Of a stretch of DNA of 6,896 nucleotides, positions 1 through 6,240 are shown piece by piece. The stretch is from the NCBI GenBank assembly GCA_003232445.1, contig QIJM01000531.1, forward strand, positions 1-6,896, given 5' to 3'. The notes under the pieces were generated by a model. It was not told where the DNA came from and made no database searches. It saw only the letters and a program-made list of their open reading frames with translations. Within the stretch, counting starts at the first letter, position 1; the number at the start of each line of letters is the position of its first letter. This DNA comes from Paraglaciecola arctica. Lineage in GTDB: Bacteria; Pseudomonadota; Gammaproteobacteria; Enterobacterales; Alteromonadaceae. The position numbers were made by a program, and so were the translations under genes.

Positions 1-401
1 ATACTAACTTGGCATTTATGGACAGCGAAGCCAACTTAGGTGAGCCTCGTCCAGATGAGAAGTTAGCTTTACCAGATCAAGCAGACGGTACTGCTAATAT
101 ATCGATTGGTTGGGAGCATGACGGACTATCATTGCGCACTTCTTGGAACTGGCGAGATGAAATATTGTCGGAAGTGAGTGATAACCCTATCTCGGATCAG
201 ATCCGAGAGGCTTACGGCTCCATCGATATCAATATTAAGTATAAGTTTGCAGACAATTATCGGATTTATTTTGCAGCCACCAATATTACGGAAGAACAAG
301 ATGTGAGTGTGTACAGAGGTGACGAAAGCACAGGTCGCTTATTTGAAAAAATAGAGCAATGGGGCACGACTTATCGATTAGGTATTAGTGGTAGTTTTTA
401 G
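1..401 (+). CDS. TonB-dependent receptor, C-terminal end (partial at left edge)
   Basis: This is the last ~133 codons of an outer-membrane TonB-dependent receptor. Such proteins import siderophores, vitamin B12, or in marine bacteria often oligosaccharides, using energy from TonB-ExbBD. The frame is open to the left edge of the window, so the plug and most of the barrel lie outside. The visible sequence has alternating aromatic and polar residues typical of barrel strands: a strand around 'LRTSWNWRDEIL', a 'YGSIDINIKYKF' strand, then the very common 'AATNITEEQDV' turn and a last strand 'TYRLGISGSF'. The protein ends in phenylalanine, as expected for recognition by the Bam machinery. The TTG at 9 is an internal Leu codon rather than a start. 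A strong terminator lies 42 bases downstream, so this is the end of its transcription unit. The substrate cannot be told from this fragment. Confidence 0.88.
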   Translation, partial: TNLAFMDSEANLGEPRPDEKLALPDQADGTANISIGWEHDGLSLRTSWNWRDEILSEVSDNPISDQIREAYGSIDINIKYKFADNYRIYFAATNITEEQDVSVYRGDESTGRLFEKIEQWGTTYRLGISGSF

Positions 402-442
402 ATGGATTAGTGTGAACTAATTAACCTTCTAAATTGTGTAGG

Positions 443-478
443 AATGCCGTCCTTATTTGTGTGGGGCGGCATTTTTTT
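443..478 (+). terminator. Intrinsic terminator of the TonB receptor gene
   Basis: AATGCCGTCC (443-452) pairs with GGGCGGCATT (464-473). This gives a 10-bp stem with one G-U pair and an 11-base loop. The 3' arm runs directly into a T tract (472-478). The hairpin lies 42 bases after the receptor stop codon and is oriented to end that transcript. Confidence 0.88.
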
Positions 479-518
479 GCAAAAAAATCAAACTCCCCTC
501 ATGATCTCAAATAAATAA

Positions 519-622
519 TGTAGTGGTCAAGTTAATCTGTACACAGTTATAGGAACTTATGCTCTTTTTTCTGCTTCATCGGGCGTAAGATAATTATTGT
601 AGCTATGACCTCGCCGTGAGTT
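519..622 (-). mobile_element. IS3-family element, terminal remnant
   Basis: Only the outer end of the element is left. The plus-strand sequence from 519 begins TGTAGTGGTCAAGTTAATCT, with the 5'-TG start typical of IS3-family terminal inverted repeats. It is followed 18-38 bases further in by the stop codon of a transposase fragment (557-622) on the minus strand. That is the normal geometry: the orfB stop lies close to the right terminal repeat. The remnant ends near 622, where sequence of an IS200-type element takes over. The opposite terminal repeat is not in the window, so no target duplication can be read. The exact IS name is not known to me. Confidence 0.65.
557..622 (-). pseudogene. IS3-family transposase (OrfB), last 21 codons only
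   Basis: Read on the minus strand, the last 21 codons end in HSYNNYLTPDEAEKRA before a TAA stop at 557-559. They start with an Asn-Ser-Arg-Arg stretch. This matches the usual C-terminus of IS3-family OrfB (DDE integrase core), where a 'YN..RRHS....L.P..AE' block closes the protein. Upstream of Asn the frame meets a TAA (626-628), and homology stops where the IS200-type hairpin begins. The fragment lacks the whole catalytic DDE domain and cannot be active. It is too short for routine ORF calling. The family is identified from memory of that C-terminal block. Confidence 0.72.
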
Positions 623-628
623 AACTTA

Positions 629-647
629 CCGCCGGCAGAGCCGGAGG
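629..647. repeat. Imperfect hairpin, probable IS200-type right-end recognition structure
   Basis: CCGCCGGC (629-636) and GCCGGAGG (640-647) pair around a 3-base loop (AGA), with a single G/A mismatch inside the stem. A GC-rich imperfect stem with a tiny loop just downstream of tnpA is the usual form of the right-end hairpin bound by IS200/IS605 TnpA. It abuts the junction with the IS3 remnant. Confidence 0.55.
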
Positions 648-660
648 CTTATTAAGTGAC

Positions 661-673
661 GCCCTCGAAGGGC
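661..673. repeat. Small perfect hairpin downstream of the tnpA remnant
   Basis: GCCCT (661-665) and AGGGC (669-673) form a perfect 5-bp stem with a CGA loop. It lies between the tnpA stop and the larger hairpin at 629-647. A second, wider repeat (AAGCACC at 680-686 with GGTGCTT at 714-720) spans the tnpA stop codon. Both may be part of the non-coding right end of the IS200-type element or a weak tnpA terminator. Confidence 0.35.
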
Positions 674-710
674 TAAAATAAGCACCCAAGGCGCAGCTAA
701 ATTCCGATAT

Positions 711-869
711 TCAGGTGCTTTCGATGTGCGTCATTTTTTCTTGGTTACGGATATACTCTCTAACCATATCCTCACCAAGTCCAACTGTAGATACATAATA
801 TCCTCTTGCCCAGAATGCCTCACCATTGAAATTGCGCTGTCGACCTTTGAAATTCTTCGCTATGGATAT
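711..869 (-). pseudogene. IS200/IS605-family transposase TnpA (Y1), C-terminal third only
   Basis: TnpA is a single-strand DNA transposase of the HUH/Y1 type. The minus-strand frame ending in TGA at 711-713 reads ISIAKNFKGRQRNF, then FWARGYYVSTVG, then VREYIRNQEK. This is the typical C-terminal part of the family. In YIRNQ, the Tyr is placed like the catalytic nucleophile and the Gln four residues later like the metal-assisting residue of studied family members. The two catalytic His of the HUH motif lie in the missing N-terminal part. Family proteins are about 140-150 residues and only ~52 remain. Beyond 869 the frame enters an unrelated inverted repeat and reaches a stop at 888-890. An open frame on the opposite strand (726-914) is only a shadow of this remnant. 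No activity is possible from this copy. Confidence 0.85.
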
Positions 870-914
870 TACACAACAAAACGAAGTCTAAACTGGCACT
901 GTTTTGTTGTGTAA
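869..914. repeat. Perfect 14-bp inverted repeat behind the lipoprotein gene
   Basis: TTACACAACAAAAC (869-882) and GTTTTGTTGTGTAA (901-914) are exact reverse complements separated by 18 bases. On the minus strand the hairpin begins 11 bases after the stop codon of the lipoprotein gene, so it may act as its transcript end. It lacks a proper T run after the 3' arm; the T-rich tract is inside the stem. It also begins exactly at the break in the IS200-type transposase remnant. Confidence 0.6.
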
Positions 915-925
915 GGTCTTCAAAA

Positions 926-3310
926 TTAATTACTTTCAAACGAAAATAAACTGATGTATCCAGAACGGAATGGCGAGAAAAATCCTTCTTCTTCATAAAC
1001 TTCCTGATAATTTTTGATAATGTAATAATTGTCTGTTTTACCTAAGATTTCAAAAGAACGGTTACGCCAGACTATGCAAGAGTCCAAAGCTACATCACAA
1101 AAGTTACTATAAGTACCTGTACCTGTGCCTGAATCTATCTCAAAGTAGTAAGTGGCGATATACCTGTTATCTGTTAACTGCCAGCTGAAAATACTAATAA
1201 CTGAATCTAACCAGGCTCCAAATATAAAGCCAGACTGATTTCCGGTAGTTCCATCATCAAAGTTTATCCTAGATAAACTATCTATATTACTATCAAAAAG
1301 CATATTCTCGTAGAAAGCATATTTCCCGGAAGTATTATCCACAATGAACGAATCATTTGCGGGGAGCATAAATGTATTGCTGGCCGCAGCTAATACTCCA
1401 TCTTCTAAGGTTTTATAAGACAAGACGGGCAGCTCATCAAAGTCTGAAATCTTATTATAAGTTACCACTAAGCCGTTAACATAATTTAGGATCAACGAAT
1501 TGTCACTGATCGACCACTGTCCGCTGCGCGCGTCAGTAAGTTCATCAATAGTTTCACTAAAGCTGCCGTCGTTTTGGAACTCAAACAAAGCGGACACCCG
1601 ATGATAGGACTCGTCTTCATTGTTTTCATCAACTTCATTTGGCCTAAAACTTTCCATATAGTATTTACCAGGCTCTACGACTAGAGAATCGTTAGCATAG
1701 ATCTTAAGTGCATCATATTCAGTCGTATGAACGGTATTATCTAAGCACAAAGAATCGCCAAATGTACCGGTATTTCTTCGCATATACACATCATATTCAA
1801 CAGTCGAATAGAGATAACGATATTGCATATTAGTCGTGCTAAACGTTATTTGAGAGCTTGAGTTTGTGCCGCAGTATCGGCGACGCGAGTCCAAAACGTC
1901 GAAAGGCGTTATAAAATCTATATCGAGCAGTTTATCGGTTCGTTCCCAAGAGAACTCACCTTTTGTAATACCTTCGCGTAAATAGTCCCCCATATTGTCG
2001 GAGTTTAATGCAAGGCCATTAACGGTAAATAACCTCGCAGACGTTGCACCCTCCTGAAATATAACACTACCAGTAATAGCGTCAGGTTCAGAAGTAAGTT
2101 CATCGCTATTAAACATAGCTTCAAATTCCGAATAGTATAGAGTTGGAAATTCTTCTCTCCACAAAGATAATTGTTCTATCATTTCAAAAGGAGCCAACAT
2201 TAGGTCATTGATTGTTGAATATCCAAAAGGCAAAACAATATCACTGGAGCTGTAAAGTAATACAGCCCCAATCGCTAATTCAAGTTGATACGTGGTTACT
2301 AATTGAGCTCTAACATCATAGAGATCCTCGAGGGTTATGATGTCATCGCTCCCACTAATCGTTTGCAACAATTCAAATTCAGCCGTTGTCAGATCGCTAA
2401 GGTTTTTACCTTCAACGGTATAACTAGGATCTGCAGAATCAATAAGCGTGTTAATGTCATCAAAATAGGCTTTATAAGTATAATCTGCGGTTGGATGTTC
2501 GACTGTCGCGGTGACCAGACTTTCAGTATCATCAGGAACCACAAACACTTGATATATTCCGAACTCATCGGTCTGAACAATCACTTCCTGTGTACCGTAA
2601 GAAAAGGTTATGTCTAAATCTGCGATTTCCTGGCCTATAACTTTGCCAGTTAACGTCACACCAAAGATAACCTCAATATTTATAACTCCTGAGGTACTAG
2701 CGCCATAGCTATCTTCGATTGTATAACTAAAAAAGTCATCACCACTAAATCCGCTATTGGGCTGGTAAGTAATGATGTTGTCTTCTATAGACGCACTACC
2801 ATTAAGTGGTGTACTCACAGAGACTAAACTTAATGAATCCCCCATCACATCTGTATCATTACTAAGAGGCTCAACTTCAATAGATGTGTTTATTTTTGTA
2901 GTAGTCGAGTCATCTACAGCTATTGGACTTAAGTTACTAACTTCTACGTTAACAGTCGCATCTGATGTCTGTCCAAAACTATCAGTAAGCGTATATGTAA
3001 AACTATCAGTCCCTGAATAACCATCCTCTGGTGTGTATGTAAAAAAATCATTTTCCAGCGTAACCTCACCATTGGCGGGAGTAGTATTAGCAGATACGAA
3101 AATATCATCTCCATCTGCGTCTGTGTCATTAAGTAAAGGGTTAATAACAACACTTCTATTCTGTTCAGTACTAGCAACATCATTATTTGCAATTGGATTA
3201 GAATTTGTGCCCATTCCGCCACCGGGTGTTCCAGTCTCACTACTTGACCCGCCTCCACACCCTAGAAGTAATAAAGTAAACAACATGGTCGAAATTTCTT
3301 TAAAATACAT
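926..3310 (-). CDS. Large lipoprotein with two tandem Ig/cadherin-like domains and an unassigned C-terminal region
   Basis: This 794-residue protein is predicted to be exported and lipid-anchored. A short signal peptide (Lys4, hydrophobic 9-16) ends in the lipobox LLGC with Cys18. Gly follows the Cys, so inner-membrane retention by Asp+2 is not indicated and an outer-membrane location is likely. A Gly/Ser-rich linker (19-38) leads to two tandem Ig/cadherin-like ('tandem-95', Big_9-like) domains at ~39-125 and ~128-214. Each has NDTD near its start and a G(Y/F)SG..F(T/S)YT block; the first has a Ca-binding-like DTDADGDD. Residues ~217-285 resemble a carboxypeptidase-regulatory-type beta sandwich (LTGKV ... 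TDEFGIYQVFV). From ~300 to 794 I recognise no family. That part has a W-x3-D pattern three times (Trp455, 599, 710) and four Cys (480, 522, 738, 745) that could form disulfides. The start is supported by AGGA 8 bases upstream; Met9 would leave too short a signal peptide. Function unknown, possibly surface adhesion or matrix binding. Confidence 0.85.
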   Translation of the reverse strand: MYFKEISTMLFTLLLLGCGGGSSSETGTPGGGMGTNSNPIANNDVASTEQNRSVVINPLLNDTDADGDDIFVSANTTPANGEVTLENDFFTYTPEDGYSGTDSFTYTLTDSFGQTSDATVNVEVSNLSPIAVDDSTTTKINTSIEVEPLSNDTDVMGDSLSLVSVSTPLNGSASIEDNIITYQPNSGFSGDDFFSYTIEDSYGASTSGVINIEVIFGVTLTGKVIGQEIADLDITFSYGTQEVIVQTDEFGIYQVFVVPDDTESLVTATVEHPTADYTYKAYFDDINTLIDSADPSYTVEGKNLSDLTTAEFELLQTISGSDDIITLEDLYDVRAQLVTTYQLELAIGAVLLYSSSDIVLPFGYSTINDLMLAPFEMIEQLSLWREEFPTLYYSEFEAMFNSDELTSEPDAITGSVIFQEGATSARLFTVNGLALNSDNMGDYLREGITKGEFSWERTDKLLDIDFITPFDVLDSRRRYCGTNSSSQITFSTTNMQYRYLYSTVEYDVYMRRNTGTFGDSLCLDNTVHTTEYDALKIYANDSLVVEPGKYYMESFRPNEVDENNEDESYHRVSALFEFQNDGSFSETIDELTDARSGQWSISDNSLILNYVNGLVVTYNKISDFDELPVLSYKTLEDGVLAAASNTFMLPANDSFIVDNTSGKYAFYENMLFDSNIDSLSRINFDDGTTGNQSGFIFGAWLDSVISIFSWQLTDNRYIATYYFEIDSGTGTGTYSNFCDVALDSCIVWRNRSFEILGKTDNYYIIKNYQEVYEEEGFFSPFRSGYISLFSFESN

Positions 3311-3318
3311 GTACTACA

Positions 3319-3322
3319 TCCT
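3319..3322 (-). promoter_or_regulatory. Ribosome-binding site of the lipoprotein gene
   Basis: AGGA on the minus strand, 8 bases before the ATG at 3308-3310. It supports the upstream Met over the internal Met9. Confidence 0.6.
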
Positions 3323-3362
3323 ATAAATAAACTGTACATCGTCTTAAATTGTATTTGATATA

Positions 3363-3390
3363 CCTAGCTAGGGCTATGATTTTTTCTAGG
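3363..3390. repeat. CCTAG palindromic cluster upstream of the lipoprotein gene
   Basis: CCTAGCTAGG (3363-3372) is a perfect 10-bp palindrome. A further CTAGG copy at 3386-3390 also pairs with CCTAG at 3363. The cluster lies 53-80 bases upstream of the lipoprotein start, within the 174-base gap to the pit gene. This gap holds no gene. The cluster could be an operator, but no clear -35/-10 pair could be placed beside it. Confidence 0.3.
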
Positions 3391-3471
3391 TTTCATTCAC
3401 TTTACTATATTAAAATATCAATAACGGTTAGACGTTCCAAAAGATGGGCACAGACCGATTTAACTTCAACT

Positions 3472-3505
3472 AAAGGATTTTTGTCTATGGAGCAAAAATA
3501 CCTTT
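3472..3505 (-). terminator. Hairpin over the pit stop codon, possible weak terminator
   Basis: On the minus strand AAAGG plus ATTTTTG (3505-3493) pairs with CAAAAAT plus CCTTT (3483-3472). The stem has 12 bp and one bulged base (3500), and the pit stop codon (3485-3487) lies in the 9-base loop region. The stem is AT-rich and not followed by a T run, so it is only a candidate end of the DUF47-pit transcript or an mRNA-stabilising structure. Confidence 0.35.
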
Positions 3506-4753
3506 AATCATAAAGAAGAATACTATCGACAAACCTGCGCCAGCTGGCAGGGTTATCACCCACGAAACAACGATGTTTCTGACTACACCTAAGTTAATTG
3601 CGGCGATACCTCTGGCCATACCTACACCTAACACAGCGCCTACTAAAGTTTGCGTAGTTGAAATAGGCAACCCTGAACCAGATGCTATGACCACTGTAGT
3701 AGCGGCTGCTAGTTCAGCGGCAAACCCACGGCTTGGAGTAAGGTGAGTAATGCCGTTACCTATCGTTTTAATCACTCGATGGCCAAACAATGCCAAGCCA
3801 GCAACAATACCGATGCCCCCAAGAGGTAAAATCCACCACGCTAATGAGGATTGCGCGCCAATTTCGCCACCGCTTTCCACAATACTGACCACTGCAGCCA
3901 AAGGACCGATAGCATTGGCTACATCGTTTGAGCCATGAGCAAACGCCATACAGCAAGCCGTCACTATCATTAGTACGGCAAATACTTTCTCTACATTAGC
4001 GAATTGTGCTTCTTTTTTGGCCGTTGGATCAACTTTCATACGTCTAACATACAGCCAACCAATAATTCCTATAAGCACTGCAATACCGATAGCAATAAGA
4101 TAATCTTGGCCATTTGGGATATCAAATCCCACATGTTTAAGGCCTTTTTTGATCGTCACCAAAGCCATAACAAAACCAGCAAGAGCCATATAAAAAGGCA
4201 CATAACGTTTTGCGTTTTCGAAAGGGTTATCGGTATCAAAAATGAGTTTTTGTGCAGATTGGAATATCAGGTAAGCAATAAAGCCAGATATAGCAGGGGT
4301 GATAATCCAACTAGCGACAATACCTCCTACTTTACCCCACTCAACAGCATCAGCACTAACACCTACAGCGGCAAAGCCAACAATAGCACCAATAATTGAG
4401 TGAGTGGTCGATACTGGCCAGCCAAGATAAGAGGCAAACGCTAACCAGATACCCGCTGCAAAAAGCGCTGATATCATACCGAAAACTAATAATTCGGGCG
4501 TGTCGATGAAAAATGCAGAGTCAATGATGCCTTTACGGATAGTTGAGGTGACTTCGCCACCGGCCAGATAAGCACCCGCAAACTCAAATATCATCGCAAT
4601 AAAAATGGCTTGTTTTATGGTCAGCGCTTTTGAGCCAACCGATGTGCCCATAGCATTGGCTACATCATTGGCACCTATGCCCCATGCCATTAAAAAGCCA
4701 ACGGCAGCGGCAACTACGATTAAAACAAAACCGTAAGTATTAATAATATCCAT
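3485..4753 (-). CDS. pit: Inorganic phosphate transporter, PiT family
   Basis: Inner-membrane low-affinity phosphate transporter, driven by H+ or Na+ (PiT/PHO-4 family). The 422 residues are strongly hydrophobic, with about ten predicted membrane segments. They show the internal duplication that defines the family: GANDVANAMG at 27-36 and GSNDVANAIGP at 274-284, each followed by a second signature, WPVSTTHSIIG (112-122) and LPISTTQTLVG (362-372). These Asn-Asp and Ser-Thr-Thr residues line the phosphate and cation sites in known PiT structures. A cytoplasmic loop with charged residues (~238-256) separates the halves. The length fits the shorter bacterial PiT proteins found beside DUF47 genes, rather than E. 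coli PitA (~500). The ATG at 4753 follows the DUF47 stop by 12 bases, which suggests co-transcription. No Pho box is seen upstream of the operon, in keeping with a phosphate-replete uptake system. Cation preference is not determined. Confidence 0.95.
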   Translation of the reverse strand: MDIINTYGFVLIVVAAAVGFLMAWGIGANDVANAMGTSVGSKALTIKQAIFIAMIFEFAGAYLAGGEVTSTIRKGIIDSAFFIDTPELLVFGMISALFAAGIWLAFASYLGWPVSTTHSIIGAIVGFAAVGVSADAVEWGKVGGIVASWIITPAISGFIAYLIFQSAQKLIFDTDNPFENAKRYVPFYMALAGFVMALVTIKKGLKHVGFDIPNGQDYLIAIGIAVLIGIIGWLYVRRMKVDPTAKKEAQFANVEKVFAVLMIVTACCMAFAHGSNDVANAIGPLAAVVSIVESGGEIGAQSSLAWWILPLGGIGIVAGLALFGHRVIKTIGNGITHLTPSRGFAAELAAATTVVIASGSGLPISTTQTLVGAVLGVGMARGIAAINLGVVRNIVVSWVITLPAGAGLSIVFFFMIKGIFAP

Positions 4754-4762
4754 TGTGTGAAT

Positions 4763-4768
4763 CTCTTA
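4763..4768 (-). promoter_or_regulatory. pit ribosome-binding site overlapping the DUF47 stop codon
   Basis: The minus-strand sequence TAAGAG contains both the DUF47 TAA stop (4768-4766) and the AAGAG Shine-Dalgarno-like motif, 9 bases before the pit ATG. Ribosomes ending on the first gene would expose or reload this site, which suggests translational coupling of the two proteins. Confidence 0.5.
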
Positions 4769-5443
4769 ATTGGCTAGCATTAATTCGAGGCGAGAACCGA
4801 CTCGTTCGGAAATATCGGCCAACTCACCGACCCATTCAATAATGCTATATAAAAACATCACGTCTACCGGGTTGATATCTTTTTCAAGGGCCAACAATCC
4901 TCTTCGCAGACTAACCTGTAATCTGTCAGTGTCGTCTTCGATTTTATCTAAACGCTCAATCATATCTTCGACCAAACGTAATTCACGGCCTCTAAAGCCT
5001 GTTTCTAACAGGTCATCTAATTCATTAATCACTCTTTTAGCCTGATTCGTCGCATCCAAACAACGATTCAAATATTCCAGAAAAGACTCGTGAAGCTCTG
5101 TAGGAATGGTCAATTGACGACCTAATATTCGGCCAGATATATCTTTTGCTTTATTTGCAATTTTGTCTTGCTGACTAAGCAATTCCAATACATCTTGACG
5201 TTGAATTGGCATAAAAATGCCGATTGGTAAACTAATTCGTATTTCACGTTTTATCTCATCAGCTTCTTTTTCCAACATTGAAATGGCTTTCTGTTGTTCT
5301 TGCGCAGCTTTCCAATCTTGAGCATATACAGACTCAAAGAAAGGCAATAATCCTTGACTACACTTATGTACAATATTGATGTGATCTTCTAGGGGCTTAA
5401 GCGGTGATTTTGCAAACACTCCCAAAAAAGAATTGATTGGCAT
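4766..5443 (-). CDS. DUF47 family PhoU-like protein (TIGR00153 type), partner of Pit
   Basis: A 225-residue, all-helical cytoplasmic protein of the PhoU-like DUF47 family. These are nearly always encoded next to PiT transporters and thought to control their activity; the mechanism is poorly defined. The start MPINSFLGVFAKSPLKPLEDH is typical of the family. Acidic helix motifs like the metal-binding E(D)xxxD motifs of PhoU are seen at ~58-66 (EKEADEIKREI), at ~166-173 (DKIEDDTD) and in the last helix at ~203-213 (EWVGELADISE). They suggest a bundle binding metal clusters. No signal peptide or membrane segment is present. The ATG at 5443 has AAAGAG 7 bases upstream. It is the first gene of a two-gene operon with pit, 12 bases downstream. 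It should not be confused with PhoU of the Pst system (about 235-240 residues with two clear three-helix repeats). Family assignment is firm; the regulatory role is inferred from context. Confidence 0.92.
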   Translation of the reverse strand: MPINSFLGVFAKSPLKPLEDHINIVHKCSQGLLPFFESVYAQDWKAAQEQQKAISMLEKEADEIKREIRISLPIGIFMPIQRQDVLELLSQQDKIANKAKDISGRILGRQLTIPTELHESFLEYLNRCLDATNQAKRVINELDDLLETGFRGRELRLVEDMIERLDKIEDDTDRLQVSLRRGLLALEKDINPVDVMFLYSIIEWVGELADISERVGSRLELMLAN

Positions 5444-5466
5444 AACTTTTCTCTTTAATTTAAAAC

Positions 5467-5478
5467 ATCGTTAACGAT
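5467..5478. repeat. 12-bp perfect palindrome in the DUF47-pit leader
   Basis: ATCGTTAACGAT is fully self-complementary and lies 24-35 bases upstream of the DUF47 start codon. It fits the size of a small dimeric regulator's operator, or it may simply be chance in AT-rich DNA. No regulator is recognised for it. Confidence 0.3.
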
Positions 5479-5548
5479 AGACTATTTTGAGGATCCAACA
5501 CCCCAATATAACCATCAATTACAAAACCACAACAATAGTATCAACTGA

Positions 5549-5568
5549 ATGTGGCATTATAGTCACAT
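5549..5568 (-). promoter_or_regulatory. Candidate promoter of the DUF47-pit operon inside an inverted repeat
   Basis: On the minus strand a consensus -10 hexamer TATAAT (5561-5556) sits between the arms ATGTG and CACAT of a 20-base inverted repeat. The -35 region upstream of it is weak, so an activator may be needed. It would give a leader of about 105 bases. The arm spacing (10 bases) differs from that of a CRP site (8), so CRP is not proposed. The 281-base divergent gap holds no gene. Confidence 0.3.
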
Positions 5569-5673
5569 AGAAAACTTTTAACTTTTTAAGCTTTCAACAT
5601 AACCAGTATTTTCTTACTTTTACTGATCAAATAAGACCTTACATCCTATATAGAATGTATTAGGCTATTTGGT

Positions 5674-5697
5674 AGAGCATAAGGCTCTCAGTTTTTT
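5674..5697 (+). terminator. Short hairpin plus T run in the leader of the GcvR-like gene
   Basis: AGAGC (5674-5678) and GCTCT (5684-5688) form a 5-bp stem with a 5-base loop. Three bases later comes a run of six T (5692-5697). It ends 27 bases before the ATG of the ACT-domain gene. It resembles a weak intrinsic terminator and could act as an attenuator, but the stem is short. Confidence 0.3.
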
Positions 5698-5724
5698 ACT
5701 TTATTACATAAATGTGACACTTTT

Positions 5725-6228
5725 ATGAAACCCATAATATTTACTTTAGTTGGAAGCGACAAACCAGGATTGATAAGCGATTTAGCCAAAACTGTCAATG
5801 ACATGGGAGGCAACTGGTTAGGCAGTAACTTTTCACACATGGCGGGACATTTCGCTGGGTTTGTACAAGTCGATTTGCCCCTAGAAAAACACCCAGCACT
5901 TATCGAACGTTTATCACAGCATCCCGATTTAAAAATACATTTGTTACCGGGGATTACTGATCACCCTGCGGCGCAACAAAGCGTACAGATAGACATTATA
6001 GGCAACGACAAAGCTGGTATTGTGCAAGAATTAACGCAGATATTAAGTCAATTTAACCTGAACATTGTCAAATTTGATTCCTGCCTCGAAAGTGCGCCTA
6101 ATTGGGGTGGCGTGCTATTTAAAGCGAAAGCCACCATTACTGTTGCAGCTGATTTTGACTTAGAAACATTACAAGAGTCTCTAGAGAGCGTAGCAAACGA
6201 CCTAATGGTAGATATTGAAATACAATAA
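5725..6228 (+). CDS. GcvR-like protein with two ACT domains
   Basis: A 167-residue cytoplasmic protein made of two ACT domains, the small ligand-binding fold that senses amino acids. The first (about 3-75) has GSDKPGLISDLAK at 10-22, then GGNWLGSNFSHMAGHFAGFVQV-type sequence around 28-49, which is characteristic of the GcvR family. The second (about 86-165) repeats the pattern with GNDKAGIVQELTQIL at 93-107. In E. coli, GcvR (~190 residues) is not a DNA-binding protein. It binds GcvA and blocks activation of the glycine-cleavage operon unless glycine is present. Whether this shorter relative does the same is not shown, and no gcvA or gcv genes are in the window. The ATG at 5725 is right because the ACT core starts two residues later. 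No good Shine-Dalgarno motif precedes it (TGACACTTTT), so translation may be weak or leader-controlled. It is transcribed away from the DUF47-pit operon. Confidence 0.88.
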   Translation: MKPIIFTLVGSDKPGLISDLAKTVNDMGGNWLGSNFSHMAGHFAGFVQVDLPLEKHPALIERLSQHPDLKIHLLPGITDHPAAQQSVQIDIIGNDKAGIVQELTQILSQFNLNIVKFDSCLESAPNWGGVLFKAKATITVAADFDLETLQESLESVANDLMVDIEIQ

Positions 6229-6240
6229 ACTAAACGGCTG

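Larger units (their letters stand above)
623..869 (-). mobile_element. IS200/IS605-family element, right-end remnant inserted in the IS3 element
   Basis: This segment carries the C-terminal third of a Y1 transposase (711-869) followed, in minus-strand reading order, by ~90 bases rich in hairpins, ending at the IS3 transposase fragment near 622. IS200/IS605 elements have no terminal inverted repeats. They carry imperfect subterminal hairpins that TnpA recognises, and the hairpin at 629-647 is in the right place for the right-end structure. The left end and the HUH motif part of the transposase are gone; the break is at about 869, where an unrelated inverted repeat starts. The simplest history is insertion of the IS200-type element into the IS3 orfB, then deletion of everything on its left side. 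Confidence 0.7.

Noticed and set aside
726..914. Plus-strand open frame of 62 codons
   Set aside because: It lies antisense to the IS200-type transposase remnant and runs into the inverted repeat; the minus strand gives the recognisable protein.
869..914. Integron attC site
   Set aside because: The repeat lacks the conserved core sites and the internal simple sites of attC, and no integrase or cassette array is nearby.
2303..2617. Plus-strand open frame of 104 codons and other short frames inside the lipoprotein gene
   Set aside because: They overlap a gene with clear domains, signal peptide and ribosome-binding site, and their translations show no family features.
4004..4399. Plus-strand open frame of 131 codons opposite pit
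   Set aside because: It is antisense to a well-conserved transporter; the frame is a by-product of hydrophobic codon use on the other strand.
5549..5568. CRP-type site ATGTG...CACAT
   Set aside because: The arms are separated by 10 bases instead of 8, so the half-sites are wrongly spaced for CRP.
5669..5690. tRNA D-arm-like sequence TTGGTAGAGCA
   Set aside because: No acceptor, anticodon or T arm can be folded around it; the similarity is limited to about ten bases.
5704..5720. Pho-box-like sequence just before the GcvR-like start codon
   Set aside because: Although several bases fit the consensus, each heptamer matches only about 4 of 7 positions and the site covers the ribosome-binding region; it is far weaker than the one at 6241.
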